Source: Tannerellaceae bacterium
Lineage (GTDB): Bacteria > Bacteroidota > Bacteroidia > Bacteroidales > Tannerellaceae
DNA length: 36,262 nt
NCBI GenBank assembly: GCA_031255855.1
Contig: JAIRRS010000056.1
Location: 1-36,262 of the forward strand
Reading direction: 5' to 3'
The notes below the pieces were generated by a model. That model saw only the letters and a list, made by a program, of their open reading frames with translations, had not been told where the DNA came from and made no database searches. Positions 15,786 through 24,855 of the stretch are shown one piece after another (position 1 is the first letter of the stretch; every line of letters starts with the position of its first letter). Position numbers and translations under genes: made by a program.

Positions 15786-17048
15786 ATGTGTAGAAAATCT
15801 ATCATCCTATTATCCGTTCTTTGCTTCGCTTTAGGAGGATGTAAGCAGAAAGAACAGGAAAGTAAACGGCTTCCTATAGAAGCTTTTATGGCTGTTAACG
15901 GTCCCGACTTGATTACTCCCGAAGGCGATAAATTCTTTATTCGCGGTACGAATTTAGGGAATTGGTTGAATCCCGAAGGGTACATGTTCCAATTTAGTCG
16001 CACAAATTCGGTAAAGGCTATTAATCAGGCGTTCTGCGAAATGGTAGGGCCTGATTTTGTAGATGAATTCTGGCAATTGTATAAGGACAATTATGTGACA
16101 AAAGACGATATTACTTACCTGAAGTCGATAGGTTGCAATACTGTCCGCCTGCCGTTTCATTATAAATTATTTACGGATGAAGACTATATGGGGCTGACTG
16201 TTGCCCAAGATGGATTCCAGCGTGTGGATTCGTTGGTAAGCTGGTGTCGCGAGACCGGTTTGTACCTTATTCTGGATATGCATGATGCACCGGGTGGACA
16301 AACAGGCGATAATATAGACGATAGTTATGGATATCCCTGGCTGTTTGAAAGCGAAAAATCGCAGCAAAAATTCATTGATATCTGGGTAAAGATAGCCGAC
16401 TATTATAAAAATGAATCGATTATTTTGGGGTACGAACTTATAAACGAACCCATTGCACCGTATTTCGACACAATGGAAGAATTGAACAGTAAGCTCGAAC
16501 CGCTGTATAAACGAACGGTTCGAGCTATCCGTGAGGTAGACCCGAATCATATTATCCTGCTGGGAGGCTCGCAATGGAACAGCAACTTCAAGCCGCTGGA
16601 TCCTGATGCTTCTTTCGACCATAATATAATGTATACCTGCCACCGTTACGGAGGTGAACCTACAGCCGATGCTATCCGCAGTTTTATCGAGTTTAGAGAC
16701 AAAGTAAACCGCCCGATGTACATGGGTGAAATAGGACACAACACCGACCAGTGGATGACAAGTTTCTGCAAAGTGATGGAGGATAATAACATCGGTTGGA
16801 CATTCTGGCCATATAAGAAAATGAAAGGCTCGTCGTTCGTATCAGTAAACGATCCGGACAATTGGAACTTGATTGTGGCTTTTGCTGAAGCTTCCCGGGG
16901 AACTTACAAAGAGATACGGGATGTCCGCCCCGACCAGGCAATCGTACGGAAAGCTTTATTGGATTTTGCCGAACTTTGCAAGTTCGGAAATTGCTCGATA
17001 AACGAAAGTTATGTACGTGCATTAGGGTTTCATCCTATCGTTGAATAA
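15786..17048 (+). CDS. GH5-family glycoside hydrolase, lipoprotein
   Basis: A 420-residue lipoprotein (lipobox LGGC, C19) with a (beta/alpha)8 GH5 domain. RGTNLGNWLNPEG begins the fold. RLPFHYKLF carries the conserved arginine. YELINEP gives the acid/base E221, and MYMGEIGHN gives the nucleophile E315; HRYGG supplies the histidine-tyrosine pair. The GTNLGNWL and RLPF pattern resembles exo-beta-1,3-glucanase and related subfamilies more than classical endo-cellulases, but specificity is not decidable. There is no SusCD pair nearby. A TATCTTTG -7 box lies about 50 bp upstream of the start. Confidence 0.92.
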   Translation: MCRKSIILLSVLCFALGGCKQKEQESKRLPIEAFMAVNGPDLITPEGDKFFIRGTNLGNWLNPEGYMFQFSRTNSVKAINQAFCEMVGPDFVDEFWQLYKDNYVTKDDITYLKSIGCNTVRLPFHYKLFTDEDYMGLTVAQDGFQRVDSLVSWCRETGLYLILDMHDAPGGQTGDNIDDSYGYPWLFESEKSQQKFIDIWVKIADYYKNESIILGYELINEPIAPYFDTMEELNSKLEPLYKRTVRAIREVDPNHIILLGGSQWNSNFKPLDPDASFDHNIMYTCHRYGGEPTADAIRSFIEFRDKVNRPMYMGEIGHNTDQWMTSFCKVMEDNNIGWTFWPYKKMKGSSFVSVNDPDNWNLIVAFAEASRGTYKEIRDVRPDQAIVRKALLDFAELCKFGNCSINESYVRALGFHPIVE

Positions 17049-17168
17049 ACTATCAAAACGTAAGATTACATACATGAAACACGATGTTTGTGGCGTTTAT
17101 TTTTGACTATATGTCAAACAAAACTGCTATTTAACATCTATTCTGTCTGATTTTTCTTTAAAATATTC

Positions 17169-17199
17169 TTTGCAGAATAAATAAAAAATCCCACATTTG
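17169..17199 (+). promoter_or_regulatory. Predicted promoter of rarA-ser operon
   Basis: TTTG (17169-17172), 19 nt, then CACATTTG (17192-17199), one mismatch from TAnnTTTG. The start codon at 17204 would lie close to the transcription start, implying a very short leader. Confidence 0.45.
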
Positions 17200-17203
17200 C
17201 ATC

Positions 17204-18478
17204 ATGATGAACCAACCTTTAGCAGAAAGGATGCGTCCGAAAACGCTGGATGACTATATAGGACAAAAACATTTAGTCGGACAAGGGGCAGTATTACGAA
17301 AAATGATTGACGCGGGGCGGGTTCCCTCTTTTATACTTTGGGGACCTCCTGGCGTTGGGAAAACAACGTTGGCACAGATTATATCGAATAAACTGGAAGC
17401 CCCGTTTTATACCTTAAGCGCCATTAGTTCAGGAGTGAAGGATGTGAGAGATGTAATAGAAAAAGCAAAAAGCAATCGCTTTTTCAATACAGTTTCGCCT
17501 ATTCTGTTTATCGACGAGATTCATCGCTTTAGCAAATCACAGCAAGATTCATTACTTGGAGCTGTTGAAACAGGAATTGTAACACTGGTGGGAGCAACCA
17601 CCGAGAATCCTTCTTTTGAAGTGATTCGTCCACTTTTGTCGCGCTGCCAGGTATATGTATTGAAATCGCTCGACAAGGAAGACTTGCTGAAATTGTTAAA
17701 CAAGGCGATAAAAGAAGACGTATTGCTAAAAGAGAAAGAGATTATTTTAACGGAAACAGACGCCATACTACGCTACTCAGGGGGAGACGCACGCAAACTA
17801 TTGAATATCCTGGAACTCGTGGTCGGCGCAGAAGAAGGGAATAATGCCATAGAAATAACCGATGAAAAAGTGGTGGAACGTTTACAGGAGAATCCGGCTG
17901 CCTATGATAAAGGCGGAGAAATGCACTACGACGTCATATCGGCTTTCATCAAATCAATTAGGGGAAGCGACCCCGATGCCGCCATTTATTGGCTCGCGCG
18001 TATGGTGGAAGGAGGGGAAGACCCAGAATTTATTGCTCGCCGCCTGGTTATTTCCGCTGCCGAGGACATAGGATTGGCGAATCCGAATGCCTTGTTATTA
18101 GCGAATGCCTGTTTCGAAGCTTTGCGTAAGATTGGTTGGCCGGAAGGGCGTATCATATTGGCCGAAACAACAGTTTACCTGGCAACCTGCCCGAAAAGCA
18201 ATTCAGCATATATGGCAATAGACACGGCTATCGAGGCTGTACGCAAAACAGGGAATCTGCCTGTTCCGTTGCATTTAAGAAATGCGCCGACCCAATTAAT
18301 GAAAGAACTGGATTATGGAAAAGATTACAAATATGCTCATAATTATGAAAACAACTTTGTGAAACAAGATTTTCTGCCACCAGAACTTTCAAATGAACAG
18401 TTTTGGGTGGGGCAACCCAATCCAGCGGAACAAAAGCTTATTGGCCAGATGAAGCGTTTATGGGGAGATCGATATTAG
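17204..18478 (+). CDS. rarA: RarA (MgsA), replication-associated recombination AAA+ ATPase
   Basis: A cytoplasmic clamp-loader-like AAA+ protein acting at stalled replication forks. Walker [10 protein letters not shown] lies at residues 47-55, Walker [10 protein letters not shown] at 101-109, and sensor 1 in [13 protein letters not shown]. The arginine finger region is in RPLLSRCQ, and the C-terminal tetramerisation domain includes [29 protein letters not shown]. The length of 424 is typical. A second ATG directly follows the first (17207). serC starts 35 bp downstream on the same strand with no terminator between, so co-transcription is likely though the functions are unrelated. Confidence 0.96.
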   Translation: MMNQPLAERMRPKTLDDYIGQKHLVGQGAVLRKMIDAGRVPSFILWGPPGVGKTTLAQIISNKLEAPFYTLSAISSGVKDVRDVIEKAKSNRFFNTVSPILFIDEIHRFSKSQQDSLLGAVETGIVTLVGATTENPSFEVIRPLLSRCQVYVLKSLDKEDLLKLLNKAIKEDVLLKEKEIILTETDAILRYSGGDARKLLNILELVVGAEEGNNAIEITDEKVVERLQENPAAYDKGGEMHYDVISAFIKSIRGSDPDAAIYWLARMVEGGEDPEFIARRLVISAAEDIGLANPNALLLANACFEALRKIGWPEGRIILAETTVYLATCPKSNSAYMAIDTAIEAVRKTGNLPVPLHLRNAPTQLMKELDYGKDYKYAHNYENNFVKQDFLPPELSNEQFWVGQPNPAEQKLIGQMKRLWGDRY

Positions 18479-18513
18479 AAAACAATATATTAACATTATT
18501 AAAAGTTATAGGT

Positions 18514-19581
18514 ATGAAAAAGCATAATTTTTCTGCAGGCCCTTCTATTTTGAGTGAGTACACAATCAAGAATTCTGCTGCGGCAGTAGAAAATTTCGCC
18601 GGTACGGGATTATCCATCCTTGAGGTTTCCCATAGAGGTAAAGAATTTGTAGCAGTGTCAGACGAGGCACGGGCTATGGTGAAAGAATTATTGGAAGTTC
18701 CGGCCGGTTACGAAGTCGTGTTTTTAGGTGGTGGCGCCAGTTTGCAATTCTGTATGATTCCTTATAATTTGTTAGGAAAAAAGGCTTCTTACCTGGATAC
18801 AGGCACATGGGCATCGAATGCTATTAAAGAGGCTCGGTTGTTTGGCGAAGTAGATGTTGTAGCCTCTTCAAAAGAAGCCAATTATACCTATATTCCTAAA
18901 GATTATAAAGTAGCGGAAGATTCGGATTACTTCCACTTCACTTCCAACAACACCATCTTCGGGACGGAAATACGTTATGATCCAGACATGAAAATGCGTA
19001 TGGTATGCGATATGTCGTCTGATATATTCTCACGCCCGGTAGATGTTTCCAAATACGATGTTATTTATGCAGGAGCACAAAAGAACCTGGCTCCGGCAGG
19101 GGTTACGCTAATCATTGTACGTGAAGATGCTCTGGGAAGAGTAGAGCGTCCAATCCCTACGATGCTCGACTATCGTACGCATATCAAAAAAGAATCTATG
19201 TTCAATACACCTCCTGTATTCCCTATTTTTGCCGCTCTTCAAACATTGAAATGGTATAAAGAACAAGGTGGAGTAAAAGCGATGGAAAAGAAAAACCTGG
19301 AAAAGGCAGCCATATTATACGATGAGATAGACCGCAACAAACTGTTCAAAGGGACTGTAGCCGTAGAAGACCGATCCATTATGAATGTATGTTTCGTGAT
19401 GAATGACGAATATAAAGAGTTGGAAGCTGATTTCTCATCATTTGCTACTGCGGCCGGGATGGTAGGTATCAAAGGACACCGTTCGGTAGGCGGGTTCCGC
19501 GCTTCATTATACAATGCCATGCCTAAGAGCAGTGTGGAAGCATTGGTGGCTTGCATGAAAGAATTTGAAAAACAACACTAA
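18514..19581 (+). CDS. serC: Phosphoserine aminotransferase
   Basis: A PLP enzyme converting 3-phosphohydroxypyruvate and glutamate to O-phosphoserine (and acting in vitamin B6 synthesis in some bacteria). The start at 18514 gives the family N-terminus [13 protein letters not shown]; a longer frame from 18403 lies inside rarA and is rejected. [27 protein letters not shown] and SNNTIFGTE are conserved. The Schiff-base lysine is K190 in [12 protein letters not shown]. The 355-residue length is normal. serA follows after 4 bp. Confidence 0.96.
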   Translation: MKKHNFSAGPSILSEYTIKNSAAAVENFAGTGLSILEVSHRGKEFVAVSDEARAMVKELLEVPAGYEVVFLGGGASLQFCMIPYNLLGKKASYLDTGTWASNAIKEARLFGEVDVVASSKEANYTYIPKDYKVAEDSDYFHFTSNNTIFGTEIRYDPDMKMRMVCDMSSDIFSRPVDVSKYDVIYAGAQKNLAPAGVTLIIVREDALGRVERPIPTMLDYRTHIKKESMFNTPPVFPIFAALQTLKWYKEQGGVKAMEKKNLEKAAILYDEIDRNKLFKGTVAVEDRSIMNVCFVMNDEYKELEADFSSFATAAGMVGIKGHRSVGGFRASLYNAMPKSSVEALVACMKEFEKQH

Positions 19582-19585
19582 TATC

Positions 19586-20509
19586 ATGACTAAAATATTA
19601 GTTGCAACAGATAAACCTTTCGCGGCGATAGCCGTGAAAGGTATCCGCGAAGTAGTGGAAGGCGCGGGAATGAAATTGGTATTATTGGAAAAATATACCG
19701 AAAAAGAACAGTTGCTTGAAGCCGTAAAAGAAGTAGACGCGATTATAATCCGTAGCGATATTATAAGCAAGGAAGTACTGGATGCGGCAAAACAACTAAA
19801 AATAGTAGTACGTGCCGGTGCTGGTTACGATAATGTAGACCTGGAAGCAGCCACAGCACATAATGTGGTAGTTATGAATACACCAGGACAAAACTCCAAT
19901 GCCGTAGCAGAGCTGGTTTTCGGCATGTTGGTGTACGGATCCCGTGGTTTCTTCAACGGAGCGTCGGGTACGGAATTAAAAGGAAAGAAATTGGGAATCT
20001 TGGCTTACGGAAATGTGGGACGGAATGTAGCCCGTATTGCCGGAGGTTTCGATATGGAACTGTATGCATACGATGCCTATACACCGAAAACTGTTATCGA
20101 AAACGATGGTGTGAAAGCGGTTTCTTCTACGGAAGAGTTGTTCAAAACCTGCCAAATTGTATCGCTTCATATTCCGGCAACGGCAGAGACGAAAGGTTCC
20201 ATCAATTTTGAACTGATGAACTCTATGCCCAAAGGCGCCATGGTAGTCAATACTGCCCGCAAAGAAGTGATGGATGAGGCCGGACTCACGAAGATGTTCG
20301 AAGAACGTCCGGATTTCAAATACATCAGCGACATCAAACCGACAATTGATGCAGAGTTGGCAGCCAAATATCCGGATCGTTACTATGCGACCCCAAAGAA
20401 AATGGGCGCCCAAACAGCTGAAGCAAACATTAATGCAGGTATCGCCGCCGCCAGACAAATCGTTGATTTTATCCAAAATGGAAACGAGCAGTTCCGTGTT
20501 AACAAATAA
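19586..20509 (+). CDS. serA: D-3-phosphoglycerate dehydrogenase, short type with active-site lysine
   Basis: Oxidises 3-phosphoglycerate to phosphohydroxypyruvate, the first step of serine synthesis. At 307 residues it lacks the ACT or other regulatory domain. VRAGAGYDNVD and VNTARKEVMDE hold the usual arginine and glutamate. The canonical TPHIGAST segment with the catalytic histidine reads TPKKMGAQT, so lysine (K271 or K272) replaces it. The dinucleotide loop is AYGNVG, with alanine for the first glycine. This fits the lysine-type (type IIIK) enzymes known from Entamoeba and Bacteroidales, as I recall. The start at 19586 follows serC by 4 bp; a longer frame from 19565 overlaps serC. Confidence 0.95.
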   Translation: MTKILVATDKPFAAIAVKGIREVVEGAGMKLVLLEKYTEKEQLLEAVKEVDAIIIRSDIISKEVLDAAKQLKIVVRAGAGYDNVDLEAATAHNVVVMNTPGQNSNAVAELVFGMLVYGSRGFFNGASGTELKGKKLGILAYGNVGRNVARIAGGFDMELYAYDAYTPKTVIENDGVKAVSSTEELFKTCQIVSLHIPATAETKGSINFELMNSMPKGAMVVNTARKEVMDEAGLTKMFEERPDFKYISDIKPTIDAELAAKYPDRYYATPKKMGAQTAEANINAGIAAARQIVDFIQNGNEQFRVNK

Positions 20510-20526
20510 TTGAAAACATAAATAAC

Positions 20527-21771
20527 ATGATAATAAAACCTTTTAAAGGATTACGTCCGCCAAAAGAATTAATAGAACAAGTAGCTTCTCGTCCGTATGA
20601 CGTATTGAATTCGGAAGAGGCAAGGGAAGAAGCCGGAGATAACGAGAAATCACTTTATCATATTATTAAACCGGAAATAGATTTTCCGGCGGGTACTGAT
20701 GAACACGAACAGAAAGTCTATGAGAAAGCAGCCAAAAATTTCCAGAAATTCCAGGATAAAGGCTGGTTAGTTCAGGACGAAAAAGAGATGTATTATGTCT
20801 ATGCCCAAACCATGAACGGGCGTACACAATACGGTTTGGTTATATGCGCCTATGTGGATGATTACATGACAGGCAAGATAAAAAAACATGAACTTACCCG
20901 ACGCGATAAGGAAGAAGATCGCATGAAGCATGTCCGTGTAAACGATGCCAATATCGAACCGGTATTCTTTGCTTATCCGGATAATCCAGAGTTAGATGCT
21001 ATCGTAAAGAAATATACAGGGAGAACTCCCGAATATGATTTCGTAGCCAAGTCTGACGGTTTTGGACATACCTTTTGGTTGATAGACGAAGACAAGGATA
21101 TCGCGCATATAACCGAAGTGTTTGCCCAAATACCCGCCTTATATATAGCAGACGGTCATCATCGTTCGGCAGCGGCGGCTTTGGTAGGTGCTGAAAAAGC
21201 CGGGCAAAACCCAAATCATAAAGGCGACGAAGAATATAACTATTTCATGGCTGTATGTTTCCCTGCCAATCAATTGACGATCATAGATTACAACCGGGTG
21301 GTAAAAGACCTGAACGGCCTGTCTGATGAAGAATTCCTGACAAAACTCGACAAAAATTTTATTGTTGAAGAAAAAGGAACAGAGATATACACACCAAAAG
21401 TATTACACAACTTTGCCCTTTACTTAAACGGCAAATGGTATTCGCTTACAGCCAAACCGGGGACATATAATGACTACGACCCGATTGGTGTGCTGGATGT
21501 AACCATCTCGTCAAACCTGATATTGGATGAAATATTGGGCATAAAAGATTTACGCTCAGATAAACGGATTGATTTCGTAGGCGGTATCCGTGGTTTAGCC
21601 GAATTAAAACGCAGGGTAGATAATGGTGAAATGAAAGTTGCCTTGTCCTTGTATCCTGTTTCTATGAAACAATTGATTGATATTGCCGATACTGGAAATA
21701 TTATGCCGCCAAAAACTACCTGGTTTGAGCCCAAATTGCGTTCGGGCTTAGTTGTCCATAAGCTGAGCTGA
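20527..21771 (+). CDS. DUF1015 protein of the serine operon
   Basis: A 414-residue soluble protein of the DUF1015 family, recognisable by the N-terminal IKPFKGLRPPKELIEQVASRPYDVLN, KKHELTRRDKEEDRMKH and YIADGHHRSAAAAL. The D209-G-H-H-R213 block resembles the nucleotide-binding motif of the ParB/sulfiredoxin fold, the fold also used by free-serine kinases SerK and SbnI. It follows serA by 17 bp and the operon ends directly after it at a terminator. Because the window has serC and serA but no phosphoserine phosphatase, a role in the phosphoserine/serine step is a reasonable hypothesis, not an established function. Confidence 0.88.
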   Translation: MIIKPFKGLRPPKELIEQVASRPYDVLNSEEAREEAGDNEKSLYHIIKPEIDFPAGTDEHEQKVYEKAAKNFQKFQDKGWLVQDEKEMYYVYAQTMNGRTQYGLVICAYVDDYMTGKIKKHELTRRDKEEDRMKHVRVNDANIEPVFFAYPDNPELDAIVKKYTGRTPEYDFVAKSDGFGHTFWLIDEDKDIAHITEVFAQIPALYIADGHHRSAAAALVGAEKAGQNPNHKGDEEYNYFMAVCFPANQLTIIDYNRVVKDLNGLSDEEFLTKLDKNFIVEEKGTEIYTPKVLHNFALYLNGKWYSLTAKPGTYNDYDPIGVLDVTISSNLILDEILGIKDLRSDKRIDFVGGIRGLAELKRRVDNGEMKVALSLYPVSMKQLIDIADTGNIMPPKTTWFEPKLRSGLVVHKLS

Positions 21772-21795
21772 CGAATATTTGGTATAATAGTTTTT

Positions 21796-21830
21796 ATAAG
21801 CACAGATATATTTTTCTTATCTGTGCTTAT
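21796..21830 (+). terminator. Terminator of the rarA-serC-serA-DUF1015 operon
   Basis: A perfect 13-bp stem, ATAAGCACAGATA (21796-21808) with TATCTGTGCTTAT (21818-21830), 9-nt loop, followed by TTCGTTTG. Confidence 0.75.
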
Positions 21831-21886
21831 TTCGTTTGATATTTAGTGCTAAATTTGTCATACATTAATTCTAATCTACATGACCC

Positions 21887-22549
21887 ATGAAAACATTAAT
21901 GAAAAAACAGCTATTTGCCTTCACATTGGCATTGATGGCTTACCCTTGTTTACAAGCCCAAAATCCTGTTGATAGTAAAGACTATAAAGGAAAACCTTGT
22001 GAAGCAGCATTGATTCCTATTCCCCAGCGAATTCCCGGTAAAGTGTATTGCGCCTATTACGACACAGGAGGTGAAGGCATTTCGTATCATGAGACATCCG
22101 AAAGCAATCTGGGTAGTGGAAAGTACAATCCTGCAGACGGTAGATATTTAAATGAATTCCGGATGAACGAAGGAGTTGACATTTCTTATACAAAAGAAGA
22201 AATGGATTATACACCTAAGAATACCTTCAATCCTCCATTAGGATTGCTTTATATTGGATGGACAGATCCGGGAGAATGGGTCAATTACACTGTTTTGGTG
22301 AGGAAGACAGGTACATATAAGATACAACTCCTTTGCTCGGCAGCAAAAGATGGAGCTATTTCACTGTCAATAGACGGCAAAGACGTAACCGGAACTTTAG
22401 GTATACCATCTACCACCAGCCCTCATATTTGGAATTTGATAAACAACTTGGCAGAAGTCCATTTGGAGAGAGGCCGTCATATATTAACTTTGCATACGAA
22501 AGAAACCGGAAGCATGAACTACGCATGGCTTGATTTCTACAATGATTAA
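21887..22549 (+). CDS. Secreted CBM6-like carbohydrate-binding protein
   Basis: A 220-residue protein with a signal peptide ending near CLQAQ (an inner ATG at 21899 is an equally good start). The remainder looks like one CBM6-type beta-sandwich: ARYLN-like DGRYLNEFRMNEGVDI, then LLYIGWTDPGEWVNYTVLVRKTGTYKIQLLCSA, SLSIDGKDVTGTLGIPST and RGRHILTLHTKETGSMNYAWLDF. The GEWVNYTV-type strand and the final aromatic-plus-acid segment are characteristic of the family. No catalytic domain is attached. It would bind a polysaccharide in the periplasm or outside the cell; the ligand is unknown. A -7 box TAAATTTG lies at 21850-21857. Confidence 0.8.
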   Translation: MKTLMKKQLFAFTLALMAYPCLQAQNPVDSKDYKGKPCEAALIPIPQRIPGKVYCAYYDTGGEGISYHETSESNLGSGKYNPADGRYLNEFRMNEGVDISYTKEEMDYTPKNTFNPPLGLLYIGWTDPGEWVNYTVLVRKTGTYKIQLLCSAAKDGAISLSIDGKDVTGTLGIPSTTSPHIWNLINNLAEVHLERGRHILTLHTKETGSMNYAWLDFYND

Positions 22550-22610
22550 CGGTTAACGATAAACGGTTAATGACTAATGTTTTGTTTCTCTAATTAATCG
22601 TTAACCGTTT
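22548..22610. repeat. Inverted repeat between convergent CBM6-like gene and galE
   Basis: AACGGTTAACGAT (22548-22560) pairs perfectly with ATCGTTAACCGTT (22597-22609). AAACGGTTAA (22561-22570) can alternatively pair with TTAACCGTTT (22601-22610), so two exclusive hairpins are possible. It may terminate transcription in both directions, but it lacks a long T-tract. Confidence 0.65.
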
Positions 22611-22624
22611 ACCATAAATCGTTA

Positions 22625-23659
22625 TTATTGTATTCCGCGTTCGCGGAGTCTTTTTTGCCAATTCCAAGCTGTAACTAAAGTTTCTTCGACGGTTTCTTTA
22701 GCTGTCCAACCCAATATTTTGTTGGCGTATTCAGGATTTGCCCAAACTTTTTCGATATCGCCTTCACGTCGTCCTACTATTTTGTAAGGGACTTTTACAC
22801 CGGTACTTTTTTCAAAAGCATTGATTAGTTCTAATACGGATACGCCCCGGCCGGTTCCCAGGTTGAATATTTCTAATTTGTCGTCTGATTTGTTTTCAAG
22901 CATACGGTCTATGGAGATAACATGTGCCTTTGCTAAGTCGACAACATTAATATAGTCACGAATACATGAGCCATCTGGGGTATCGTAATCGTCGCCGAAA
23001 ACACTTAACTCCTGGCGGATTCCCATAGCTGTTTGTGTTACAAACGGAACTAAGTTCTGTGGTACACCATTAGGTAACTCGCCAATCTCTGCACTCGGGT
23101 GTGCTCCGATAGGATTGAAATAACGGAGGATAATACTCTTGAACGGAAGCCCGGCATGAATGGTGTCACGGATAATTTCTTCGTTAATTTGTTTCGTGTT
23201 GCCATAAGGCGATAATGCCGGTTTGATAGGTGCATCCTCTGTTACCGGAAGAATGTCTGGCTGTCCATAAACGGTACAGGAAGAAGAGAATACAATCCCT
23301 TCAACATTATATTCGGGCATTAGCTCCAGCAGATTCAGGAGTGTGACAATGTTGTTACGATAGTATTCCAACGGCTTGTGGACAGATTCGCCGACCGCCT
23401 TGCTTGCAGCGAAATGGATGATACCTTTTATTCCTCTATGCTCAATAAAAATGTTTTGCAGACTTGGTTTGTCATTGCAATCTACTTCATAAAATGCCGG
23501 ACGAATGCCGGATATTTTCTCTATTCCATCGATAACCTCGCGGATAGAATTGGAAAGGTTGTCGACAATAATTACTTCGTAACCGGCAACCTGAAGTTCG
23601 ACTACTGTATGTGAACCGATATATCCGGTTCCTCCTGTTACTAAAATTTTTTTCTTCAT
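22625..23659 (-). CDS. galE: UDP-glucose 4-epimerase
   Basis: Interconverts UDP-glucose and UDP-galactose with tightly bound NAD. The start at 23659 gives MKKKILVTGGTGYIGSHTVVE; a longer frame from 23695 runs into rnfA and is rejected. The NAD motif GGTGYIGS is at residues 9-16. VFSSSCTVYG holds the catalytic serine region, and SPYGNTKQINEE the YxxxK pair. RYFNPIGAHPSAEIGE, DYINVVDLAKAH and FNLGTGRGVSVLELI are typical. At 344 residues it is a standard length. It starts 28 bp after rnfA on the same strand, so it may be read from the rnf transcript. Confidence 0.97.
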   Translation of the reverse strand: MKKKILVTGGTGYIGSHTVVELQVAGYEVIIVDNLSNSIREVIDGIEKISGIRPAFYEVDCNDKPSLQNIFIEHRGIKGIIHFAASKAVGESVHKPLEYYRNNIVTLLNLLELMPEYNVEGIVFSSSCTVYGQPDILPVTEDAPIKPALSPYGNTKQINEEIIRDTIHAGLPFKSIILRYFNPIGAHPSAEIGELPNGVPQNLVPFVTQTAMGIRQELSVFGDDYDTPDGSCIRDYINVVDLAKAHVISIDRMLENKSDDKLEIFNLGTGRGVSVLELINAFEKSTGVKVPYKIVGRREGDIEKVWANPEYANKILGWTAKETVEETLVTAWNWQKRLRERGIQ

Positions 23660-23687
23660 TGTTTTATTCCTGTTTAGATATAAAGTT

Positions 23688-24260
23688 TCATACAATACCG
23701 GAAAAACCCATAAAAGCCATGGCCAACAGTCCGGCAGTGATAAGCGCGATGGGGGTACCTTTCATTCCTTCAGGGACACGTGTCATGGCTAATTGTTCGC
23801 GGATACCTGCAAAGATAATCAATGCCAAGGCAAACCCAATAGCTGTAGAGATTGAAAAAACGATGGTTTCCAACAAATTATATTCTTTTTGTATTACCAA
23901 AATTGCAACTCCCAAAATACAGCAGTTGGTAGTAATCAAAGGAAGGAATACTCCTAATGCTTGGTAAAGCGCCGGAGAGACTTTCTTTAAAACGATTTCT
24001 ACCATCTGAACCAAAGCTGCAATAATGAGGATGAATGTAATGGTCTGCATAAAGCCCAGGCCAAAAGCATCCAGTACGTATTTTTGCACAAGAAAAGTAA
24101 CGATGGTTGCGATTGTCAATACAAATGTAACGGCCGCCCCCATACCTAAGGCTGTCTCGATTTTCTTTGATACTCCTAAAAAAGGACAAATACCCAGAAA
24201 TTGTGCCAATACTATGTTATTGACAAAAACAGCGGCTATAAATATCAATATATATTCCAT
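23688..24260 (-). CDS. rnfA: RnfA, membrane subunit of the Rnf complex
   Basis: An inner-membrane subunit with about six helices that, together with its homolog RnfE, forms the ion-translocating and electron-passing core. The 190-residue sequence has NNIVLAQFLGICPFLGVSKKIETALGMG, where the cysteine helps hold the intramembrane iron-sulfur centre, and ITTNCCILGVAIL in the symmetry-related helix. It is the last rnf gene, 10 bp after rnfE. Confidence 0.96.
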   Translation of the reverse strand: MEYILIFIAAVFVNNIVLAQFLGICPFLGVSKKIETALGMGAAVTFVLTIATIVTFLVQKYVLDAFGLGFMQTITFILIIAALVQMVEIVLKKVSPALYQALGVFLPLITTNCCILGVAILVIQKEYNLLETIVFSISTAIGFALALIIFAGIREQLAMTRVPEGMKGTPIALITAGLLAMAFMGFSGIV

Positions 24261-24270
24261 ATTATGTTCA

Positions 24271-24855
24271 TTATACCTTACGTAGTTTATTTACTATAGC
24301 AATCAGGAAGCCCAAGACGATAAAAGCTCCCGGAGCCAATACGAAAATGAGTGAACCATATTCTTCCGGCATGATGGAAAAACCAAAGAACTTTCCGGTC
24401 CCCAATAATTCGCGTACAGTACCCAACAATGTAAGCGCGAAAGAGAATCCTAACCCCATGCCCAAACCATCGAACGACGAACTGATGATTCCATTTTTTG
24501 CCGCAAATGCTTCAGCACGTCCTAATACAATACAGTTTACAACAATCAAAGGAATGAATAATCCGAGACTGGCATAAAGCGCCGGGACAAATGCTTCCAT
24601 GCACATCTGTACTACCGTGACGAATGTTGCGATAACAACAATATATCCGGGAATACGAACCTGGTCGGGTATTAAGTTCTTCAAAGCTGAGATGGCCATG
24701 TTGGAACATACGAGTACAAAAGTGGTTGCAAGTCCCATCCCTAAACCGTTGATTGCAGAAGAAGTTGTCCCCAAGGTAGGACACATACCCAATAATAAAA
24801 CAAAGATCGGGTTTTCTTTAATAATACCATTTGTCAATATTTTTATCTTACTCAT
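24271..24855 (-). CDS. rnfE: RnfE, membrane subunit of the Rnf complex
   Basis: A paralog of RnfA, 194 residues, about six helices. FVLLLGMCPTLGTTSSAINGLGMG and LIVVNCIVLGRAEAFAAKNG supply the matching cysteines of the shared iron-sulfur site. The start at 24855 is supported by a strong AAAGGAGG ribosome-binding site just upstream; the longer frame from 24966 lies inside rnfG. It overlaps rnfG by 8 bp. Confidence 0.96.
   Translation of the reverse strand: MSKIKILTNGIIKENPIFVLLLGMCPTLGTTSSAINGLGMGLATTFVLVCSNMAISALKNLIPDQVRIPGYIVVIATFVTVVQMCMEAFVPALYASLGLFIPLIVVNCIVLGRAEAFAAKNGIISSSFDGLGMGLGFSFALTLLGTVRELLGTGKFFGFSIMPEEYGSLIFVLAPGAFIVLGFLIAIVNKLRKV

Noticed and set aside
18403..18513. A longer serC with 37 extra N-terminal residues
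   Set aside because: The extension lies inside rarA in another frame and lacks homology; the ATG at 18514 gives the exact family N-terminus.
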